Shown here piece after piece: positions 7,424 to 15,832 of a DNA stretch of 64,000 nt. A model generated the notes under the pieces. It was not told the DNA's origin, searched no databases, and was given only the letters and a program-made list of their open reading frames with translations. This stretch comes from Paraburkholderia sp. BCC1884 (lineage in GTDB: Bacteria > Pseudomonadota > Gammaproteobacteria > Burkholderiales > Burkholderiaceae). Numbering within the stretch: the first letter of the stretch is position 1; the number at the start of each line of letters is the position of its first letter. The position numbers and the translations under genes are program-made. Location of the stretch: assembly GCF_900996225.1 (NCBI RefSeq), contig NZ_CAAJGL010000156.1, positions 186,001 to 250,000 on the forward strand. Direction: 5' to 3'.

Positions 7424-8392
7424 ATGGATGCCATGAGTAAATCCGATGCGAGCGCGCTGGGACACCCTCCCGCGCATCCCGACACCGATCCCGACTGGTC
7501 GAAAATCGCCTCGCTCGATGCCGAACTGGTTCGCGCTTTCGTGGTCGTCGCCGAAAGCGGCGGCTTCACGGCCGCCGCGCGACAACTGCATCGCACGCAA
7601 TCCACGATCAGCCTGCGCATCCGGACGCTCGAAGAGCGGCTTGGAGCACACCTGTTCCTGCGCAACAGCCGCCGTTTCGCGCTTTCGGGCGATGGTGAAA
7701 ACTTCCTGATTCACGCGCGGCGCATTCTGCAAGTGCAGAACGAGGCCATTGAAGCGCTGACGCGCGGCAGCCGCGGCAACATGATTCGTTTCGGACTGCC
7801 AGAGGACTATGCCGAGCTCTGGCTACCTGAATTGCTGCGCGCCTTCTATGATTTGCGGCCCGGCGCACGCCCGCATATTCATTGCCGGTCGTCACTGGAA
7901 TTGCTCGAAAGACTGCATGCCGGCGAACTGGATATCGCGCTCGTGGTTCGCCACGGGGAGCGCACGGGCGGCAAGCCGCTTGGGCGTCAGGAACTGGTCT
8001 GGGCCGCGCATCGCGATTACGTGCCGTGCGAGGACAAGCCTATTCCGCTGGCACTTTTCGATGAAAGCTGCACTTACCGGCAGCGTGGCCTGCATGCGCT
8101 GACTGCGATGGGCCGCGCTTACGAGCTCGTCTATACCAGCCAGAGTCCGACGGGCATCCGCATCGCCGTGAACCATGCGGCGGCGGTGACTATCATCGAT
8201 CGGCGCACGCTACCTTCCTCGTGGCGAACACTCGGACTTGACGATGGCTTGCCGCCATTGCCGCCCGCCGAACTCGAACTGCATGTCGCACCGACCATGC
8301 GCAACGAGGCGACGCGCGATCTGAGCGACATGATCGAAGCGCTGGTTACGCAACACAAGGCAGCGGTCTACCTGCAGGCAGTGGAAGCCTAG
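7424..8392 (+). CDS. LysR-family transcriptional regulator
   Basis: A 322-residue regulator. The winged helix-turn-helix lies at about residues 33-92 (LVRAFVVVAESGGFTAAARQLHRTQSTISLRIRTLEERLG), after an unusually long N-terminal extension of about 30 residues rich in Pro and Asp. The C-terminal part is a type-2 periplasmic-binding fold that would sense an inducer. An SD-like GAGGA precedes the ATG by 7 nt. It is divergent from the dioxygenase operon with a 117-nt intergenic region, the classic arrangement for a LysR activator and its target. The ferredoxin gene downstream reads in the same direction. Confidence 0.93.
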   Translation: MDAMSKSDASALGHPPAHPDTDPDWSKIASLDAELVRAFVVVAESGGFTAAARQLHRTQSTISLRIRTLEERLGAHLFLRNSRRFALSGDGENFLIHARRILQVQNEAIEALTRGSRGNMIRFGLPEDYAELWLPELLRAFYDLRPGARPHIHCRSSLELLERLHAGELDIALVVRHGERTGGKPLGRQELVWAAHRDYVPCEDKPIPLALFDESCTYRQRGLHALTAMGRAYELVYTSQSPTGIRIAVNHAAAVTIIDRRTLPSSWRTLGLDDGLPPLPPAELELHVAPTMRNEATRDLSDMIEALVTQHKAAVYLQAVEA

Positions 8393-8510
8393 AGAGAAGG
8401 CCGTCTTGAACCGGCTGAAATAATCTTTTTGCAGGCCACAATATTCACGCTCCTGATACGTCTCCAGACGCATGAAGCCGCGCCCCGCCCCGGCGCGCGG
8501 AAGAGTGAAC

Positions 8511-8807
8511 ATGCGAGAGAAATCAATGGCCGACTGCAAACAGAAGCCGGGTGTGATTGCACCCATCGTCGATCTGAAGCGTTGCGAAGGTAAGGGCGAC
8601 TGCCTGGACGTCTGCCCCGAGAATGTGTTCGAGATCCGGCGCATCGACGAGGCCGACTATCTCGCCCTTGGTTTGATGCATCGCGTCAAGCTACGCGTGC
8701 ACGGCATGAAAGTCGCCTACACACCGAATGCGGATGCCTGTCGGTCATGCGGTCTGTGCGTGACGGCCTGTCCTGAACGCGCGATCAAGCTGGCCCGAAT
8801 CGCGTGA
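8511..8807 (+). CDS. Ferredoxin with one full and one atypical cluster motif
   Basis: A 98-residue ferredoxin. The C-terminal motif CRSCGLCVTACP is a complete CxxCxxCxxxCP 4Fe-4S site. The N-terminal motif CEGKGDCLDVCP has Lys where the second Cys is expected, so it may hold a 3Fe-4S cluster or a 4Fe-4S cluster with another ligand. A 27-residue insert between the motifs is longer than in minimal ferredoxins. The ATG at 8511 follows GGAAGAG; an alternative start is 8526. It could supply electrons to an oxygenase nearby, but the following monooxygenase is of a type that normally uses NAD(P)H directly. Confidence 0.87.
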   Translation: MREKSMADCKQKPGVIAPIVDLKRCEGKGDCLDVCPENVFEIRRIDEADYLALGLMHRVKLRVHGMKVAYTPNADACRSCGLCVTACPERAIKLARIA

Positions 8808-8841
8808 GACGACTAGCGCATGAAGGGCCTCTCTGCGCTGC

Positions 8842-8870
8842 TTGCCGCCTCGTCGCCACGATGTTATAAA
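8842..8870 (+). promoter_or_regulatory. Sigma70-type promoter for the FAD hydroxylase leader
   Basis: TTGCCG (8842-8847) and TATAAA (8865-8870) are separated by 17 nt, a near-consensus spacing and sequence. It would start transcription near 8877, giving a leader of about 180 nt before the ATG at 9058. Confidence 0.6.
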
Positions 8871-8888
8871 GCGGTGTCGGAAAAGGCA

Positions 8889-9038
8889 GACTTGGTTTGG
8901 TAAGCCCAAGTCCTTTCGGTAACGAAAGCTCTGGTCTTTGGCCTCGTGCACGAGATCCCCACGACGAACCTATGACGCCGTCCAGGCGTCGGAGCGTTCG
9001 TCCGTGTGGTTCTCAACTGAGGAACGCTCCGGTCGGAC
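8889..9038 (+). ncRNA. Candidate structured 5' leader (possible cis-regulatory RNA)
   Basis: Five perfect inverted repeats follow in series. They are GACTTGG/CCAAGTC (8889-8912); CTTTCG/CGAAAG closed by a GTAA (GNRA-type) tetraloop (8913-8928), directly abutting the first; the palindrome CTCGTGCACGAG (8943-8954); GACGCC/GGCGTC (8974-8990); and GGAGCGTT/AACGCTCC (8991-9030), directly abutting the fourth. GTCCG (9000-9004) in the last loop can pair with CGGAC (9034-9038), giving an H-type pseudoknot just before the ribosome binding site AGGAG (9047-9051). I do not recognise a known riboswitch class. No covariation evidence is available from one sequence. Confidence 0.5.
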
Positions 9039-9057
9039 ATCGACACAGGAGTAGTTC

Positions 9058-10620
9058 ATGCACAAGCATCATCCGATCATCCATGACGTCGTGATTGTCG
9101 GGGGCGGCCCCGTCGGTCTGTTTCTCGCCTGCGAACTGCGCCAGTTCGACCTCTCGGTCCTGGTGCTGGAGCAAGCCGAAGCCCCCCACTCCCCCTTGAA
9201 ACGCCTTCCATTCGGAATGCGCGGCCTTTCGGTCCCTACCCTCGAAGCGTTGTATCGGCGCGGACTGCTGGACGAAGTAGTCACGGCCCAGCGGGCGAGC
9301 GATGCCGCAAGCAGGACGGCGACGACCGCGCATTGGATGGGCCAGTCGCGTCGGCCAGGGGGTCACTTCGCGGGCATCCAGTTCTATCTCGACGATATCG
9401 ACGCCTCGAAGTGGCCGTATCGCCTGCCGAGCCAGGCCGACGCCAGCATGGCAGTCACATTGGAGACGCTCGAAACCGTCCTGGCGCTCCGCGCCGGCGC
9501 GATGGGGGCCGACATCCGACGTGACTGCGACGTGGACCAATTTCACGTGTCGGACGAAGGCGTGACCGTTCACGCCGGTCAAGAGTCTTTTCGCGGACGC
9601 TGGCTCGTCGGCTGTGACGGCGGCCGCAGTGCGACGCGCAAGGCAAGCGCTTTCGAATTCACCGGCACCGATCCCGAGTTCACCGGCTATTCCGTCGAAG
9701 TCGAGATAGCCGACCCGGAAACGCTTCGCCCCGGCCGGCACTACACGCCGACTGGTATGTACACGTACGCGCCGCCTGGCACGATCGCGATGGTGGACTT
9801 CGACGGCGGCGCCGCGCACCGTCTTCAGCCGATCACGCTGGAGCATGTGCAGGCCGTATTACGCCGCGTGTCCGGCACGCAGATCACATTGACGGGGCTG
9901 CGGCTCGCCACCACCTGGACGGATCGCGCTTTCCAGACAGCAACGTATCGCAAAGGACGCGTACTGCTCGCGGGCGATGCCGCGCACATTCATTCTCCAA
10001 TTGGCGGTCAAGGGCTCAATCTCGGGCTTGGCGATGCGATGAATCTGGGTTGGAAGCTGGCGTCCACGATCCGTGGCGATGCGCCGGCCGGTCTACTCGA
10101 CAGCTATGAACTGGAGCGGCATCCGGTGGGAGCGAGCGTACTCGATTGGTCGCGCGCGCAAGTCGCACTCATGCGACCGACCCAAAGCTCGCGCGCGCTC
10201 GAAGCGATCATCCGCGATCTCATCGGGACTCGCGATGGAGCGACATACTTCGCCGAGCGCGTGTGGGGCGTTTCGCTTCGCTATGATTTTGGCGGCAAGC
10301 ATCCGCTGGTAGGTCGTAGCGTTCCTGATTTCGAACTGGTCGATGGAACCAGGGTCGGCAATCTTCTGCGGGGTGGGAGGGGTCTTATCCTCGACTTCGA
10401 TGCAGATGCGTCGCTGCGAGCAATTGCAAGTCCCTGGCAAGCGCGAGTCATGTATGTCGCGGGCGACGTCAAGGATCGGCTGGGACTGCGCGCTGTGCTG
10501 GTGCGTCCAGATGGGTTCGTCGCCTGGGCGAGCGACGCTGACTCCGCAGAGTCGGAGCTTGTCGAGGCGTTGGCGCGATGGTTTGGTACATCTGAGAATG
10601 CGGTCGAATCGGCTGACTGA
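9058..10620 (+). CDS. FAD-dependent aromatic hydroxylase, PheA/TfdB family
   Basis: A 520-residue flavoprotein monooxygenase. The N-terminus has the Rossmann motif VVIVGGGPVGLFLACEL. The middle part has WLVGCDGGRSATRK (the DG motif) and GRVLLAGDAAHIHSPIGGQGLNLGLGDAMNLGWKLA (the GD motif contacting FAD ribose), here only as a landmark around residues 300-335. The C-terminal 100 residues form the thioredoxin-like extension common in phenol/2,4-dichlorophenol hydroxylases. SD AGGAG lies 6 nt before the ATG. Members add oxygen to phenolic rings with NAD(P)H; the substrate here is unknown. The gene has its own promoter and the structured leader described above. Confidence 0.92.
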   Translation: MHKHHPIIHDVVIVGGGPVGLFLACELRQFDLSVLVLEQAEAPHSPLKRLPFGMRGLSVPTLEALYRRGLLDEVVTAQRASDAASRTATTAHWMGQSRRPGGHFAGIQFYLDDIDASKWPYRLPSQADASMAVTLETLETVLALRAGAMGADIRRDCDVDQFHVSDEGVTVHAGQESFRGRWLVGCDGGRSATRKASAFEFTGTDPEFTGYSVEVEIADPETLRPGRHYTPTGMYTYAPPGTIAMVDFDGGAAHRLQPITLEHVQAVLRRVSGTQITLTGLRLATTWTDRAFQTATYRKGRVLLAGDAAHIHSPIGGQGLNLGLGDAMNLGWKLASTIRGDAPAGLLDSYELERHPVGASVLDWSRAQVALMRPTQSSRALEAIIRDLIGTRDGATYFAERVWGVSLRYDFGGKHPLVGRSVPDFELVDGTRVGNLLRGGRGLILDFDADASLRAIASPWQARVMYVAGDVKDRLGLRAVLVRPDGFVAWASDADSAESELVEALARWFGTSENAVESAD

Positions 10621-10689
10621 CAGGGACATCGACGTTGCCGCTTTCGCGGGTAGAACGGCAGGTTGCGATCGACTGCACCGTTTTCCCCG

Positions 10690-11742
10690 CTAGGTAACGG
10701 CAGCTTGAGAATCCACTGCATCAGGCACACCATCATGCGACATCAAAATCGCTAGCCAGCGGGTACTTTGAAACTGAGCCGCTATCACCATCATCAGCAC
10801 GGTCAAGGGCGTCGCGAGAATGGCGCCCGGCACACCCCACAAAAGCGTCCAGATCCCCAGAGCAAATATTCCAATCAGCGGATCCGTATTCGTGCTTTTG
10901 GCCTGAACCTTCGGCATGATGAGATTGTGTGCGATCTGGAAGACGGCCAGGATAATCACGAACACACCGAGCGGCAAAGCGATCGATCCGCTATGGATAG
11001 CAGCGAATAATGCGGGTACGACACTCGCGACGAAAGGCCCGACAACGGGCATGAATGCCAGAAGGAACACCGTCACCGACCAGAACGCCGTGTCGGGCAA
11101 TTGGGCAAAGCGGAAAACAGCGGCGGAAATCGCGGCAATTGCGAGGTTGATTGCCGTTTGAGAAATCAGATAGACCTGCACTCTGCGTGTGATCTTCGAT
11201 AGCACGACGCGCTGGGAGTTCGCTCGTGCTTCGCTAGTCGTGCCCTTGAATATCTTGGGATCGGTATCTGCCCCCGGCCCCAGCAACATGAAAACAAAGA
11301 AAAACAACGTAAGGAATGCTTTCGATACGGCGTCGCCCACTCCGGACGCCAGACTGTGCTCCAGGGTACGGAAATCGATCAATCCAAGCACGGTCGCCAG
11401 ATCGAACTTTCGTCCAAATCCCACGCTGACCGATCGAATCAGGCTGTCGAGTCGAGCCGGCAACGCGGGCGCCTGCATGACGAGATCGCTCATGCCCTGA
11501 AGGATGACAATAAAAATACTATAGGCACTAAATCCGACGATAGCGGCGGTCGCAATGAGTATCAGCCATTTAGGCGCACGAGGTAGCACCCGCACTACCA
11601 GCGAAACGATGCCGGCGATAAGGATTCGGAGCAACACAGCCAGAAAAAAAGGTACTAGAACCGGGCGCAAAAAATACAGAATCGCCAGACCCGCCGCCAC
11701 GCCGGTGGTCGTCTGTGCGACAGACGCTGGTGTTGTCGTCAT
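10690..11742 (-). CDS. AI-2E family transporter (TqsA/PerM-like membrane protein)
   Basis: A 350-residue polytopic membrane protein. Its pattern is that of the AI-2E family: paired hydrophobic helices at both ends (ILYFLRPVLVPFFLAVLL near the start; IGIFALGIWTLLWGVPGAILATPLTVLMMVI near the end) around a soluble middle. The C-terminal 'WGxPGAILATPL' signature is well preserved. The start at 11742 was chosen over 11772 because the extra residues add a charged leader and the ATG is followed at once by the first membrane segment. It is convergent with the FAD hydroxylase gene. The family name does not prove autoinducer-2 export; many members have other or unknown substrates. Confidence 0.88.
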   Translation of the reverse strand: MTTTPASVAQTTTGVAAGLAILYFLRPVLVPFFLAVLLRILIAGIVSLVVRVLPRAPKWLILIATAAIVGFSAYSIFIVILQGMSDLVMQAPALPARLDSLIRSVSVGFGRKFDLATVLGLIDFRTLEHSLASGVGDAVSKAFLTLFFFVFMLLGPGADTDPKIFKGTTSEARANSQRVVLSKITRRVQVYLISQTAINLAIAAISAAVFRFAQLPDTAFWSVTVFLLAFMPVVGPFVASVVPALFAAIHSGSIALPLGVFVIILAVFQIAHNLIMPKVQAKSTNTDPLIGIFALGIWTLLWGVPGAILATPLTVLMMVIAAQFQSTRWLAILMSHDGVPDAVDSQAAVT

Positions 11743-11835
11743 GTTTAATTCTCGAGAGGTTCGAGCCGGCAAGCTCGCTACAGATGGTGCGTCTTTCCCG
11801 TCGGCGAGGATAATCGAGCACCGCCAAAACCGATT

Positions 11836-12480
11836 TCAATTCCGGCTGTTCTCTTCGCAATCTTCCCAATAACGAAGCGGGTCGCGATGTTCTGGATAAC
11901 GCAGACTGAGCCACTGTGACAGCCTCGCCCAATCCGGATGATTGGTACCCGTCTGAGCCGACCAGATCGACGACCGTTCGAGAATCTGACCGTTTCCACG
12001 ATCTCGGACCAGCAAGCTGCCGAGTCCGTTTGTACTGTTCGCCTGCGATTCGACCAGGTACCTGGGCAGAATCCTGAGCTCCGCATCCTCGGCCCATCCG
12101 TACAACGCGCGGACGACGCCCGAGGGATCCCGCAGTTCAATGGGTCCGCTCTTGGGCCGGATCGCGGCCCACCCTTCCGGGAAATCGGTGACCACCTCGT
12201 TTTTCCCTTCCCTCATCCACTTCACGCGCCATGCCCGCACCATTGCTTCGCGCATGCGGTCCACCGACTCGTAGCAAGCCGGCAGCTCGATCGCCATCGG
12301 CAGCGTGATGAGGTTGTCTTTCCAGAGTTTGGTTTCGTCGTCGACGCGTTGGACTTCGTCGAATATGCCTGCTTCAAAGGGGTTCACGGGCCGGCTCGAT
12401 ACGTTCGCCTTCCCTGCGGGCAATCCCTCGAAAAGGCGCTCAGCATCTTGCCGGGTAAGTTTCGTCTTTCCTTTTTTCAT
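11836..12480 (-). CDS. Conserved hypothetical protein
   Basis: A 214-residue soluble protein that starts with a lysine-rich segment (MKKGKTKLTRQDAERLF) and has no membrane segment or signal. The ATG at 12480 is preceded by AGAGAGA; a longer frame to 12543 lacks a convincing site. The body is Trp- and Arg-rich (MREAMVRAWRVKWMREGKNEVV; LSQWLSLRYPEHRDPLRYWEDCEE). I do not recognise a domain. It lies 93 nt upstream of the AI-2E family gene on the same strand and may share its transcript. Confidence 0.65.
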   Translation of the reverse strand: MKKGKTKLTRQDAERLFEGLPAGKANVSSRPVNPFEAGIFDEVQRVDDETKLWKDNLITLPMAIELPACYESVDRMREAMVRAWRVKWMREGKNEVVTDFPEGWAAIRPKSGPIELRDPSGVVRALYGWAEDAELRILPRYLVESQANSTNGLGSLLVRDRGNGQILERSSIWSAQTGTNHPDWARLSQWLSLRYPEHRDPLRYWEDCEENSRN

Positions 12481-12672
12481 TTTGTCTCTCTGTACCAAGA
12501 TTGTCGCTAATGTCTGGCTATGCCGACCGGAATGAGGTGCCACGTCCTCTCACGCTTGAGCATGCCGCGATTGCATTTTGCGCCATTTCGCAGGTAAGTG
12601 GCCCGTGCGGCCATGTTGGCTCAGCCGATTACGCCCGCTGTTAGAATGATTGCAATTTTATAGGAGTGGCAA

Positions 12673-12987
12673 ATGTCCTGGTTCATCTATGAAGTACCCG
12701 AATACAACGAGGACGGTGCGCGCATCGAACCCTTCAGCGACCTGCGTAGCCGCGTCCTCAAAGTAAGTGGACAAGCAATGGCCGACGAACTGGAAAGCGT
12801 CCGCGACAATGCTGCGACGACGGCGGACACGCCTGCTCGCCCGCTGCGCTCGGTGGAAAATCCCCACGTGTTCCCGATCCCTTATGCCGACTCCATGATC
12901 CTGGTCGGTTTCATTTTCGAACTGAAACGCGAGTTCCAGCAATTGGTGGTGTCGCCCGTGGAAATGCCCTGGCTTAAAGATGCGTAA
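12673..12987 (+). CDS. Small conserved hypothetical protein
   Basis: A 104-residue protein with an excellent start: AGGAG at 7 nt before the ATG and an AT-rich upstream stretch (ttgcaattttatagg). It is acidic at the N-terminus (EVPEYNEDGARIEPFSDLRSR) and has one moderately hydrophobic segment (DSMILVGFIFEL) near residue 77. It does not resemble a family I know. Codon use and GC match the neighbours. It stands alone between a minus-strand hypothetical and a minus-strand NUDIX gene. Confidence 0.68.
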   Translation: MSWFIYEVPEYNEDGARIEPFSDLRSRVLKVSGQAMADELESVRDNAATTADTPARPLRSVENPHVFPIPYADSMILVGFIFELKREFQQLVVSPVEMPWLKDA

Positions 12988-13095
12988 AGCAATGCGCGAA
13001 TACATCCAGTCATAAACTTCCGGCGTCGTCGGGCCGACAAAGCCGGGTTCCGGAAAGTCTCCGGGCGATTCGACCCGGCGATCCGTCGAATGCAA

Positions 13096-13554
13096 TCATC
13101 GGTTTTTGATTCCGTCGAGATAAGCAGCGGCGGCCTCCGTCAGCGCCATGCCGCGCAGCGCCTCCGGCGACACCAGTTGCGCGGCGATAATCTCGCGATT
13201 ATCGAGCCGCAACTCGGGTAGCCGATCGAGGTGCAACTCAAAGAAATGCACCTGGTCTTGCCGGCCGTCCCAGATGCCGCTGGCACGCCCTGCGGGAAGT
13301 AAGGGATACGCCGGAAGACCGAGTTCCTCCTCCAGCTCGCGCTGCGCCGCGATCTCAGGCGCTTCGCCGGGCTCGACACTACCACCCGGGAAATTCCATT
13401 CGCTCCGATACGACGACTTCAGCAGCAACAGCGATCGGCCGACGTAGATCGCTACCAGCGCGCCCTCGTGATGAGGCCGCCGAAGATGCCACCAGGCACG
13501 CGCAAGCGGGAAGCCGACGCGAAGCGCAAAACGCCAGACAGAATCGATAAACAT
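13096..13554 (-). CDS. NUDIX hydrolase
   Basis: A 152-residue protein with a full NUDIX box at residues 57-80: G-x5-E-x7-REL-EEELGL, giving the metal-binding REUXEEXGU signature. Such enzymes cleave nucleoside diphosphates linked to another moiety; the substrate cannot be read from the box. An N-terminal segment with several Trp/Arg residues (WWHLRRPHH) precedes the domain. It starts only 2 nt after the TetR gene ends, so both are probably on one transcript under the same operators. Confidence 0.9.
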   Translation of the reverse strand: MFIDSVWRFALRVGFPLARAWWHLRRPHHEGALVAIYVGRSLLLLKSSYRSEWNFPGGSVEPGEAPEIAAQRELEEELGLPAYPLLPAGRASGIWDGRQDQVHFFELHLDRLPELRLDNREIIAAQLVSPEALRGMALTEAAAAYLDGIKNR

Positions 13555-13556
13555 GA

Positions 13557-14237
13557 TCAGTGTCCGTCCGCCAACTCCATCCCGCGAAGAATGAGATCGA
13601 TCCCGGCGAGAAAATCGACACGGTCGTCGTGAGCGCTCAATTGGCCCGCTACGCTGCGGGTGAAAGGGTACTCGTTCTGATCGAGCTCAGACCACATCGT
13701 CGACACCTGCTCCAGAAAACCGACTCTGTCGGCGCCCTGCTCCCGGGCGATATGGGCATTCGCTGCGTTCTGCCCACTGACGCCGAGGATATAACTCAAC
13801 AGCGCGGAGACGGCGCCCCATTGCGCCGACTCCGCTACGCCAAGCATCCGAACCTGCTGGCCGATGCGCTCGAAGATGCGCACCATCGGCAACTGTCCGG
13901 GGGCACGTGTGAGCGCCGAGCCGATCCACGGATGGGCGTCGATGGCGTCGAACATGCTCAGCGCGAGCGCGCGAATACTGGCTTCCGGCGTCACACCGAC
14001 CACTGGTGCGCTCAGCGCGCGGGCAATGATGGCGTCGCAGGCAGCGGTCAGCAAATCGCTTTTGTGATCGATGTGCCAGTAAATAGCGCCCGGGCCGGTG
14101 GCGAGTCGTTCGGCCAGGGCGCGAAACGTCAGGCCACGCTCCCCGCTGCTGTCGAGAAGCGCGATCGACGCCTCGATGATTCGGTCCCGCGACAGCGACT
14201 CTTCCCGACGTGGACTGGTGTTCGCTTTCTTTGTCAT
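13557..14237 (-). CDS. TetR-family repressor
   Basis: A 226-residue regulator. The N-terminal HTH (residues about 14-62: LSRDRIIEASIALLDSSG, then LTFRALAERLATGPGAIYWHIDHKSDLL) is of the TetR type with the 'YWH' recognition helix as in tetracycline-class repressors. The C-terminal helices would bind ligand and dimerise. It is divergent from a TetX-like flavin monooxygenase, and the 105-nt gap contains two copies of the same palindrome. By analogy it represses both itself and the monooxygenase until an inducer, probably the monooxygenase's substrate, binds. Confidence 0.93.
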   Translation of the reverse strand: MTKKANTSPRREESLSRDRIIEASIALLDSSGERGLTFRALAERLATGPGAIYWHIDHKSDLLTAACDAIIARALSAPVVGVTPEASIRALALSMFDAIDAHPWIGSALTRAPGQLPMVRIFERIGQQVRMLGVAESAQWGAVSALLSYILGVSGQNAANAHIAREQGADRVGFLEQVSTMWSELDQNEYPFTRSVAGQLSAHDDRVDFLAGIDLILRGMELADGH

Positions 14238-14255
14238 GCCTCGTGTTGACAGATC

Positions 14256-14294
14256 TGGAATGTTGTTCCAAGATTATCATGGAATGACGTTCCA
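14256..14294. promoter_or_regulatory. Two tandem palindromic operators for the TetR-family repressor
   Basis: TGGAA-TGTTG-TTCCA (14256-14270) and TGGAA-TGACG-TTCCA (14280-14294) share identical 5-bp arms and 5-bp spacers, with centres 24 bp apart. They fill the gap between the divergent TetR and TetX-like genes. Confidence 0.75.
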
Positions 14295-14342
14295 TAAAGT
14301 CGCTGCAAAATTGTGTCGCGACCTCACTTGAGCCAGGAGCAG

Positions 14343-15464
14343 ATGAACACTTCAATTGCAATCGTCGGAGCGGGGCTCGGCGGATTGACGCTCGCCCGCG
14401 TTCTCCAGGTGCACGGCATTGCCGCGACGATCTACGAAGCGGAGCCCTCGGCGGACGCGCGAGCGCAGGGAGGCATGCTCGACATTCACGAAAACAACGG
14501 GCAACTTGCACTCAAGGCAGCAGGACTCTTCGACCAGTTCCTCGCGATCATCCACCCAGGCGGTCAGGCAACACGGGTGCTCGACAAGAACGGCAAGGTC
14601 CTGCTCGACCATCCCGACGACGGCACAGGCGGTCGGCCCGAGGTGCCTCGTGGCGAACTTCGCCGGATTCTGCTCGACTCGCTTCCCGCCGGCACGGTCC
14701 GCTGGGGACACAAGGTCACCGCAGTATCCGCACTCGGCGACGGACGGCATACGTTGACCTTTGCGGACGGCTCGACGGCAACGGCCGGCCTCCTGGTGGG
14801 CGCCGACGGCGCCTGGTCGAAAGTTCGCCCGCTCCTCTCCGATGCAAAGCCGCAATACACGGGCACGGCATTCATCGAGACCTATCTGTTCGACAGCGAC
14901 ACGCGTCATCAAGCGAGCGCGCAAGCGGTGGGCGGTGGCGCGCTATTCGCCCTGATGCCGGGAAAAGGCATTCTCGCGCACCGTGAGCCGAATGGCTCGC
15001 TTCATACGTATGTCGAGTTGAACAAGCCTAAGCACTGGTTCGACAACATCGACTTCTCCGACCAGGCCACGGCCCTGGCGCGCGTGGCCGGCGAGTTCGA
15101 CGGTTGGGCTCCGGCGCTGACAGCGCTCATCACGGACGGTGAGACGCCCCCTGCGCCGCGCGCTATCCATGCGCTCCCCGTCGAACATCGATGGGCTCGG
15201 GTACCCGGTGTGACGTTGCTCGGCGATGCAGCGCACCTGATGATCCCTTCGGGTGAAGGCGCCAACCTGGCGATGTTCGACGGCGCCGAACTCGGAAAGG
15301 CCATCGTCGCCAACCCTGGTGACGTTGAAGCGGCGCTCGTCGCGTATGAGAAAGATCTTTTCCCGCGCAGCGCAGCCGAAGCCGCGGAGGCAGAACGCGT
15401 ACTCGACGTGTGTCTCGGCCCGGATGCGCCTGGGAGCCTGGTTGATTTCCTGAGCAACCCCTAA
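14343..15464 (+). CDS. TetX-like FAD-dependent monooxygenase
   Basis: A 373-residue class A flavin monooxygenase. It has the N-terminal FAD motif IAIVGAGLGGL, the TetX-like segment QGGMLDIHENNGQLALKAAGL (around residues 42-62), RGELRRILLDSLP, and the GD motif TLLGDAAHLMIPSGEGANLAMFDG. Alignment from memory to TetX shows the same block order and length. TetX inactivates tetracyclines by hydroxylation, but many homologues act on other aromatic or polyketide compounds. The ATG at 14343 is preferred over an upstream GTG at 14313. The divergent TetR gene and the operators point to induction by the substrate. Confidence 0.88.
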   Translation: MNTSIAIVGAGLGGLTLARVLQVHGIAATIYEAEPSADARAQGGMLDIHENNGQLALKAAGLFDQFLAIIHPGGQATRVLDKNGKVLLDHPDDGTGGRPEVPRGELRRILLDSLPAGTVRWGHKVTAVSALGDGRHTLTFADGSTATAGLLVGADGAWSKVRPLLSDAKPQYTGTAFIETYLFDSDTRHQASAQAVGGGALFALMPGKGILAHREPNGSLHTYVELNKPKHWFDNIDFSDQATALARVAGEFDGWAPALTALITDGETPPAPRAIHALPVEHRWARVPGVTLLGDAAHLMIPSGEGANLAMFDGAELGKAIVANPGDVEAALVAYEKDLFPRSAAEAAEAERVLDVCLGPDAPGSLVDFLSNP

Positions 15465-15832
15465 GCGGTCGCCAACATTACGTCTGTCACGACAATCTCC
15501 TGCATGCGCCCGGCGTGGAGGATTTCACAGCTCCGTGCTGTCCAGACGCACCACCTCCGGACCTGAAGCGCACCGTTCAGGCGCAACCGCGCCCCATCGC
15601 CGCCCGCCCGTCAGCCGGCGTCGCATGCACGGGTAATGCCTCCATCACGACCGTTTGATACGGTTCGCGCAGATCCGGCCACCCAGACCCACCGATCGCG
15701 CCAACAATGGCGCCGACCAGGACAGTCGAACAAATGCGGCCCGGAAGTCGCTTTAGTGCATGCCAACCTCACTCGTATCAGCCCGCAAAATTCGCGCTCT
15801 GAACGATCGGCAAACACTAAAGGACGGCAGCA
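15465..15832. other. Non-coding gap of 368 nt
   Basis: No credible gene. CGTCTG (15481-15486) and CAGACG (15543-15548) enclose a small hairpin ACAGC/GCTGT (15527-15541), which might end the monooxygenase transcript although no T-run follows. The promoter of the nitrile hydratase locus presumably lies in the right half; I cannot point to a clear -35/-10. Confidence 0.4.
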
